A stretch of DNA of 64,000 nucleotides from Cavia porcellus (lineage: Eukaryota > Chordata > Mammalia > Rodentia > Caviidae): the NCBI RefSeq assembly GCF_034190915.1, contig NW_026947514.1, forward strand, positions 6,097,701-6,161,700, in the 5' to 3' direction. This document shows positions 57,346-64,000 of the stretch, piece by piece (position 1 is the first letter of the stretch; each line of letters starts with the position of its first letter). Under the pieces are notes generated by a model that was given only the letters and a program-made list of their open reading frames with translations, was not told the DNA's origin and did not search any database. The position numbers and the translations under genes were made by a program.

Positions 57346-57710
57346 TTAATTCAGTAGACATTTTTTCAAAAATGTGTATACTTTCTTAGGTAACCCAAAA
57401 GCCACCGTGACACGACACTGTAAAAATAATTGGGTTAAATAAGGAATTGAATCTTGGTTTCTCATTTTAAAATAGGTGCGTTTAACCTTTGTCATTGTAT
57501 TCAGTACGTGGTTGGCTATATCGAGGTCATATATTTTCTTTTATTATCCTGCTGTTAATCCCCCGCCCCAGTCTAAGGGAGGCATTTTCTCTTCCTTTAA
57601 TAGAGAAGTCTTACATTAATTTTGCATAGCCATCCTTAGACCTTACTATGCACAGTTACATTTTTGTTCTGAAAAAGCCTGAATCTGTGTTGCCTTCTGT
57701 GTGTAAAAAT

Positions 57711-57730
57711 AAGATAAAAGCTTTTATCTT
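57711..57730. repeat. Perfect 20-bp palindrome
   Basis: aagataaaagcttttatctt is its own reverse complement, centred on a HindIII-type AAGCTT. It lies in AT-rich unique DNA. Such palindromes can extrude as small cruciforms or bind dimeric proteins. Confidence 0.98.
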
Positions 57731-58866
57731 CTTTTATTGTTCTTCTCTGTCTTCCAGCTCTAATATTATTCCCTGCAGTTCAGCTTTAACTTGTTCCTGA
57801 ATGCAAAAAGCTATGTGGTGACAGTGACCGTGAGAATGCCCACTGCCGTGTGGCTTTCACCCTGTGTACTTCTGTTCCCTGAAAGTACAAATGGTGTGTG
57901 GCAAGGTCTGGTATGCTTGTTCTGATTGCACAAGTTGTCACCGATGCATCCTAATTAGTATTACACAAATTAACACAATTGCAAAGGCAGAGATCTGTTT
58001 CCATCAAAGCCATGTTGGATGATTTGAGATGCTACCTAACATGCTGCAAAAATGCTACCTAATTCAACACAGGTAAAAAAAAAAAAACACAGAAAAGTAT
58101 AAAACACATTTGTAAAATATTTGGAAGACCCTACCTCAGATTTCTTGTGAAGTTTCTTTCCACATCTAATTTAAAGTTAAATGCTACCGTGGAGTAGTCT
58201 GTACAGGGATCACATCAAACTCCATTTTCTCAGACTACACAGAAAGTCAAAGAATGAATCAGTTTTATAGACAAAAATTTAAATAGAAATAAGTTTATGT
58301 TACTGACACATTGTTTGCATCCAAGTTTCGCCTCCCAGTCTGAAATGTACAGCTCTAAGCATGTCCAGTGTGTCAGCCTTGATCATCTCTTAATATTAAC
58401 AGTGGTCGTTTACTGCAGATCTCTTTGTCCTCCATTATTTCTTTCTTTGACCATACCTTGTGCTTTGCTGTTTCGCTTTATCTGTCTTGTTTTGAGCTTA
58501 TGTCAGTTAGTTTTTCTTTAAAAGTGAAATTCTCGGGGTGAAAATTCCCTACGACTTTGTGCACCAAGTAGATCACGTCCATCACCCGCCTGCTTCCCCT
58601 TGTACAAGTCCAAGTGTGGAGTTCTGGGTTCAAAGCACTTCCCCTTTAGTGAAGTAATATCCTCATGACCCGTTTCATCTAGTGCCGAGAATTTAAAAAT
58701 CTGATGGAAAATTTACTATCACAACTTTTTTTTTGGAAATTTAACTTTCTTGTAAATATTCCCAGTTTTCTCCTTTTATCACAACCCAAAACTTCACTAT
58801 ACATTTGTGCACATGTAAATTGTTAAAATCCCTCTGATCACTCACCAAGTATCTTAACCTTGATTT
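57731..58866. other. AT-rich unique DNA
   Basis: No gene supported. A poly(A) of about 14 lies at 58077-58090 and a poly(T) of 9 near 58725. No nameable repeat. Confidence 0.35.
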
Positions 58867-58867
58867 T

Positions 58868-59430
58868 TCTTTTTTTTTTTTTTTAATTTGAGAAAAGCTC
58901 ATTCATCATCATTCAAAATATTACTCTTCATCTTTCTCTTGATTCTCCCTCTTCCTGGTCTCCAGAGTTTCTTTTCCATGAGATTTAGAGTTTCTAGACC
59001 TCTTATTTTCCATTTTGTTACCCGTTTAGGCTGCATTTTGGATATTTTTCTCAGCTTTGTCTTGCATTTAAGTATTTCATGCTTTTTATCCAAGTACTTA
59101 ACACCTCTCTGAAGCATTTCTTTTGCACTAATCACCTCTTCACTAATAAGAAGATAGTTGGTTCTCTCCTGTAAATGTTCCTGTTGTTTTTTGGGGGGAG
59201 CCTCACTCGTGCTAGGAAAGTACTCTACCTCTGAGCTACATTCCCAGGCCCTGCTCTTGCTTCTTGACGTTGTCTTCTTGTTTTATGGTTGCTATCTTGT
59301 CCATTTCTCTCTGTTAGAATATATTTTCTTCATGTGTTTGTCTGCTGTAACTTTAGTCATCCACAGGGGCCTCTGTGTTCTCCGGTGTGAACTCGTGATG
59401 CACAATTCCTCCAGATAAATAAGGTCTGGT
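58868..59430 (-). pseudogene. Candidate processed pseudogene, coiled-coil-like product
   Basis: On the minus strand a frame of about 79 codons (58899-59135; open about 14 codons further upstream, back to the ID) ends in a stop about 15 bp before an A-rich tail (plus-strand poly(T) at 58871-58884). That is the structure of a reverse-transcribed mRNA. The product is very rich in Lys, Arg, Glu and Leu ('KTKLRKISKMQPKRV' and a basic C-terminus ending NDDE), like a coiled-coil or nuclear protein. I do not recognise the gene. Upstream, beyond an ID insertion (59186-59253), similar Lys/Glu/Gln-rich coding texture continues with stops in frame. I could not find target-site duplications. The alternative is chance in A-rich DNA. 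Confidence 0.33.
59186..59253 (-). mobile_element. Older ID SINE, antisense
   Basis: The plus strand has an oligo(T) followed by 'gggggagcctcactcgtgct', 'aggaaagtactctacctctg', 'agctacattcccaggccc', the complement of an ID with the 'cctagcacgagtgaggc' anticodon-arm variant. It differs in body from the 3562 and 61979 copies, so it belongs to another subfamily. It splits the candidate pseudogene. Confidence 0.82.
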
Positions 59431-60203
59431 GTTTACTAGGAGCTAGTACAGAGGGACCGGAATCACGGTTGGGTGACTGGAGGGCTTCGCAGCTCACAGA
59501 GATTTCAGGTGGAAAGTGGAAGAGTCTCCCAGCTCCCCAGTAGGAGCACTGATCTTGCCTATGACAAGCCCTGATCACAACGTGGCTTCCTGTCCTGACT
59601 CAGGGTCTCTAATTATTTTGCATTGGTCTGGAATTTTGTTCTACTTCCTTGGCGTCTGGATCTGGTCCAGGCCTTGATTGACAACCCATCTTGGCATCTC
59701 TTTTGGCAACATTTATAGAGATTCCTTTGGGTAAGGCTGCGATTTGCCTCCTATCTGTAAATATCGTGCCTGCTTCACAAGGTGCTTTCTCCATCCTCAC
59801 TCTGTTCATTTCCTGATCAGCCTGTTTTGGGGAGGAGGGGGAGCAGTGGCAGATGTAAACTCTAAAGTCCTTGCAAATAGTCTGTATTATTCTTCCTACC
59901 AGTACAGCTGTTATGAACGCACCCCAAGAGTTCACAGACAGGGGCATCGTCGGACTCTTAACACAGAGCACGCATTTCCGTGTGACAGGGCCTAGGTTTC
60001 CATGCAATGTGCTGGTCAAAGTTGAATATGCACATTCTGGTAATGTCTCTTACAAATTACTTTTCTAATTAAGTGCCTGCTTATTAAAGCTGCAATCTGT
60101 CACTGCATGGGTGATACCCAACTATATTCCTGTCTCTTTTTCACTTCGTTCAGATGTTGTTTACCAAGATGTGTTACCTCAAAAATCGACTTTGCCATTC
60201 TGT
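59431..60203. other. Unique DNA, nothing recognised
   Basis: The 136-codon minus-strand frame (59609-60019) has no domain. No named repeat supported. Confidence 0.35.
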
Positions 60204-60266
60204 CCCCAAAGTCCTCCAGCCACTGATGGCTGCTCAGTGAAAAACAGTGCAGGAGGACTTTTGGGG
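60204..60266. other. Stem-loop of about 63 nt
   Basis: The left arm ccccaaagtcctcc (60204-60217) pairs with the right arm ggaggacttttgggg (60252-60266), with one bulged base. Inside, cactg (60221-60225) can pair with cagtg (60245-60249). Size and shape are pre-miRNA-like, but the stem is short of the usual two turns plus basal stem. No known miRNA seed is recognised. Confidence 0.35.
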
Positions 60267-61057
60267 GCCTTGTTACAAGACACCACTTGTTTTCCTAGTC
60301 AGAGTGAGCCAGTTGCTGTTGATCTGTAGCCTTGGACTTGTTTCTTTCTACACCAACTGGGTTGCCTGTTCTGTGCTGGACACAGGAAACTGAGACGCTA
60401 CTGGCCTTTGGGCTAAAATGTTCTCCACCCCTACACACGAAAGCCGGATGTGTAGTAACTGTCTCTAGAAATGTTCAAGCTATGAAGAACAGGGTATTCC
60501 TTCTACCTTTGTTTGGAATAGACACACACAACTCATTGTGGAATCTTCCTATGTCTAAGAAGTCTAAAATTCTAATTGAAAGGGTGTTTACAGTGTACTC
60601 AATTTTCTTATGATGCATTAAAGATCTAATTTCAGTCCGCAGAACCATTCGCAGGCCTGCCTTTGTCTCCCACCCCCCACCCTCACTTCCTGCCTTTCTG
60701 TGGTTCTGCCCTTCTTAAACACATCGACACCTAATAATCCAATGAGCCCTGTCCGCTCTTCCTGGTCCATGCAGCTCTTTTAGGCCTCCGCTGGCTCTCA
60801 CATCTTTCAGCACTTAGAATGGAGGCTTTGCTCAGTTGGAAAGAATTTTCCTATAGAAAGGAAGCAATGGGCAGGGATATGCTAATTGAATTCTCCGGGG
60901 TAGTAAGAGGATGCTGCTGATGAATATTCTCCTATAATAATATGTACCCTAGGACAATAGTGGCGCCATATTACTTTCTTCACATTTACTGTATTCATCA
61001 TAGCAAGCACGTTTATTGTTTCCCTCAGTGGTTCCACCTAATCTGCCTTGTTCTTCC
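60267..61057. other. Unique DNA, nothing recognised
   Basis: No gene or nameable repeat supported. The 93-codon frame at 60332-60613 has no domain. Confidence 0.35.
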
Positions 61058-61375
61058 TGTGTACATTACCTTTGTCTGAGCTACTACAATGAGATGGCTG
61101 TAGGTTACTAAAACTGGAATTTTATTTCTCTTGTTTCTGGAGGGTGGGAAACCCACACTCAAGGAACCAGCCAGTAGCAGGTGTGGTGAGGTCCCATTTC
61201 CTGACACATGCGTGGTGGCTTCTTGCTGGGTCTTTATGAGGGACAGGGAATGGTTCTCTGTCCCTTCTTTAATAAGGACACAAATCTTACTCAGAAGGGG
61301 TGCCATCCTCATGCTCCAGTCACCTCCCAAGCCCCTAAAAATATCCTATTGGTGACCAGGTTTCTATGTATGAAT
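61058..61375 (-). mobile_element. MST/MLT1-like MaLR LTR, antisense
   Basis: The plus strand has the complement order: 'tgtctgagctactacaatga', 'aactggaattttatttctct', 'tgtttctggagggtgggaaa', 'gaaccagccagtagcaggtg', 'ggtgaggtcccatttcctga', 'tgccatcctcatgctccagtcacctccc' (abridged). This is the standard antisense view of a MaLR LTR. Confidence 0.72.
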
Positions 61376-61978
61376 TTGTAGAGAACAGGCATCCAGACGG
61401 GGGACCTGGGCTGTAGTGTGAGATCCTGCATTGTATGGACATCAGTTGTCCTCCTGGACCCACTGCTGCTCCTTAACACACCCAGCTCAGTTCTTCAATT
61501 AGGAAGCAGTAAGGACAGAAATATCTCAAGTTTGTTTCTAAGAAATAGTTTCTGTCCATATTTTGCAAACGCTCACTGAAGGATTCCTAAGTGTTAGGAA
61601 GATCCTCACCTGGGAAAGGAATTGGACTCTTGGAAGTAGCTGGTCTATACCACAGGCAGTCACCTGGGTGTGATGGCAGATGGTTATAGGTTCAACTCTT
61701 CCCCTGTCACCTTCTGACTTTCAGTAGAGGACATCCCTCCCTGCTGTGGGGGGCAGGCTCCACCTTCATAAACTCAGGAGATCATGCGTGCTGCGCAAAT
61801 GCCTGGGCGTGGCATGGAGCCAGGAAAGACCTGGAAAGGGTGCAGCCCGTGGCCAAGGGAGTTCACATTGTCCCATTCTCCTCTCCTGTTGTCCCTTAGA
61901 ATACTTGGAGCTGTATCTGTACCATGAAAAACAAGAAGGCTGGCTTTCTGACCATGGGTCACATATCAGGTGAGTTTC
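61376..61978. other. Unique DNA, nothing recognised
   Basis: No gene or nameable repeat supported. Confidence 0.35.
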
Positions 61979-62091
61979 TTTTTTTTTTTAAATTTTTTGT
62001 CTTTTTCGTTTTTATCAGTACCAGGGATCGAACTCAGGACTGCCTGCTTGCAAGGCAGGCACTTATGCCGCTGAGCTAAATCCCCAGCCCC
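61979..62091 (-). mobile_element. ID SINE, antisense, little diverged
   Basis: Oligo(T) and a T-rich tail are followed by 'cagtaccagggatcgaactc', 'tgcctgcttgcaaggcaggc', 'gctgagctaaatccccagcc'. About 90% identical over the body to the young copy at 3562, so of the same subfamily. Only a short 'gtgag' match is visible as a possible target duplication. Confidence 0.92.
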
Positions 62092-64000
62092 TGTGAGCTG
62101 ATATTTAAATCCCACCCCAAGGAAATCCAAGTCACAAAAGTGGAGTCATGCATAATCCTGACCTTAGGCTTCAGGAACAAAACAGTGGCCAGGAGGTAGC
62201 GCCTGGTGCCTCTCGAAGCCCTAAATGTTTCCTTTCCTCTTATCCAAGTCTCTCTTCCTGGACTTACAAGACTTGCACGACGATGCTGTAGGCCACACTG
62301 AAGCAGAGGAGGCCAACATGGGGGTCTGCTGGATGCTTCATGTCTTACTTTGTTCAACCTCGTTGGCCACGGAGAGCCCATGTGCTCAGCTCTGGCAGTT
62401 CTAATATCAGCACAAGAGAATAAAGCTTTTCAGGGGACACAGTGACTCCTTTGGAGGCAGATCACTGTGTAGAGGCTGTACCAGCTCAACAAACCCAGTC
62501 ACGTGGGTTCACAAACAGAGCCGGATAGACTCTTCACTGGGCCAAGTGGATCAGGCGCCCACCACTGAGTCCAGCCTGAGTTTCTCTCGAATTTTGAGAG
62601 CAGCTGTGCAAAACCAAATAAATGCAGAGTGACCATGGGCCTAAAGGCTGATCATGGACGTGGGAGAGAGCAAGAGAGAGGAAGCTGGAGCTTCCTACGC
62701 TCCCGAGCATTCCAAGTCCACGTCCAAATTATCTTCACAGTAACATTCAAGGGCTGGTCAAGAAAACAGCCTGCTCTGGATGTCACAGGAGGGTGACATT
62801 TCATATGGAAGTTGGTAATATAAAGGTACAGGGCAGACAAAGCATTCAGACCAAAAGCACGGGCAGCCCTGGGGGAAGGACTCTGGAGGGAGCCACCCAT
62901 TGTGACTCAAGGCTGCACAAATGTGACCATTGCTGGAGATGCTCAGGAAAGGATCACTAACTGTAGTCTCTCCTCTGCCCTCTTTTGGTTCTCTCTTCTT
63001 ACAATAGTGTCCCCCAGTAGACTAGCTGGCCAAAAAGCTAAACAGCAAGCAAGTCAGGAAACAGAGAAGGACAGAGCTGGGCAGGAAGATCTGTGATCAC
63101 ATGGGCAGGGCCACACCTGGCTGCAAGGGGTTTGCTAGTGAATCTGACCTCATGCCATGCTTGATGGAATCCAAGCATCTGAAGTAGCTGTGCATTGTCA
63201 ACTCCAAGCCAGCCAGGGCGAGGAGTTGTGGTAGGCGCGGAGGTCGTGCATATTAGCCTTGCTATGCCCACGGGGTTTCATCAAGTAGATGTCAAACTAT
63301 AGCTAGCATAGCTTTTCTTTTTTTCTCTGACAAAACGCCACTCTGAAGGGACAGCACCCCACGTTGCACATCTTCTCTGAGGAGATCCAGCAGGGACTGG
63401 TCCCTACCTCTAAGCCTGAAGTTTATGCTCTTTGCGGTAGCCCAGATCTATGGAAAAGCTGTTCAGGAGCCTGGGAGAGGTGATGAGGTGCTGGTCGTGG
63501 TGGTTATGCAAGTGCTGCACTGAGAGAACTGAAAATAAAAAGTGGAAAGAGCCTGAAAAAAAACGTGCAGTACTCGCCGTGAGCCAGGCTGCGGGTCTGT
63601 CTTTCCTGCCTGTGCGTCTCTGCCTGTCTCCCCTGAGGGTCACGCTTCTCCCTTCTCTTCCTTGGGAACCAGCATGCCTTCCTCAGAATCTCAAAACATT
63701 GTCTGTGGCAGAGGACAAAGAGGGTACAGTGTCACCAGTGCAGGACCTGAGTCTTAATTACTGAAACCAAAAGCAGACAAAACAGTAACAGTGCCTGTGC
63801 GGCTCCCCAGTCACTCGGGATCCTTTTCGAGTGTGTGAATCGCCTCCACCGTAACTGGGGAGGAGCAAAGGGGTCCTTCCAAATTGTCCCCGGGCAGGGA
63901 GTGAGATGAGGGGTGACGGGGGAGGGCAGCCCGGAGACCAAAGCTCACGGCCTCGCCTGTGCCTCTGACCCACCCAGAGGGGCTGCCGAGGAGGGGGTCA
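62092..64000. other. Unique DNA to the window edge
   Basis: No gene or nameable repeat supported. GC content and CpG frequency rise after about 63780, which could mark the edge of a CpG island beyond the window. Frames such as 62076-62381 (minus, 101 codons) and 63450-63764 (plus, 104 codons) have no domain. Confidence 0.4.

Noticed and set aside
1..64000. CRISPR arrays, phage or bacterial gene clusters, operons, IS elements
   Set aside because: All dispersed repeats are mammalian SINE, LINE, LTR or DNA-transposon types, and tandem repeats are simple microsatellites without spacers.

Overview
This window looks like intergenic or intronic DNA from a non-murid rodent. I read it by eye, without a repeat library or homology search, so repeat names are recognised from memory of consensus features. 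The organism call rests on the SINEs. There are ID elements (tRNA-derived, with the core 'ggggctggggatttagctcag') and several dimers in which a B1 (7SL-derived) unit is followed by an ID-like unit. Such B1-dID dimers are known from squirrel-related, dormouse, beaver and hystricognath rodents. I recognised no murid-type B2 or B4. Ancient mammalian repeats (MIR, L2-like, MER5A, MER2/Tigger, MLT1) fill much of the rest. I found no rRNA, tRNA gene, CRISPR array, operon or prokaryotic gene organisation.

I found no protein-coding gene that I can defend. The open frames are short and scattered. Most lie in repeats or microsatellites, and none shows a recognisable domain. The two longest, 271 and 263 codons, are recorded as low-confidence ORFs. 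The 3' part of the second is antisense LTR sequence. The best gene-related object is a candidate processed pseudogene on the minus strand (58868-59430), with an oligo(A)-like tail and an older ID SINE inside it.

Layout. 1-9.5 kb: mostly unique DNA with an antisense MLT1 LTR, a degenerate (ATCC)n array, a young ID with a 16-bp target-site duplication, and a CpG-rich patch at 4010-4375. 9.5-17.7 kb: a possible minus-strand retroviral-type LTR, a 27-bp tandem duplication and a Tigger-type DNA transposon containing an (AT)n tract. 17.7-29.4 kb: an LTR-rich block (six MaLR-like LTRs, one pair nested), a 1.1-kb antisense L1 3' end and a (CTATA)n array. 29.4-38 kb: facing (CA)n and (TG)n tracts, an MLT1, an L1 end, B1/B1-dID SINEs and a MER2-like transposon. 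38-55 kb: the 271-codon ORF, MIRs, MLT1, MER5A, a second MER2-like element and MaLR LTRs. 55-64 kb: a small promoter-like cluster with two inverted identical CpG-containing 12-mers (NRF1-like) and an ETS-like site, an antisense L1 carrying a 39-bp palindrome, the pseudogene candidate, a hairpin and a second clean ID.

I did not find a new biological system. The leads most worth testing are the NRF1/ETS-like cluster, the CpG-rich patch, the hairpins and palindromes, and the processed-pseudogene candidate.
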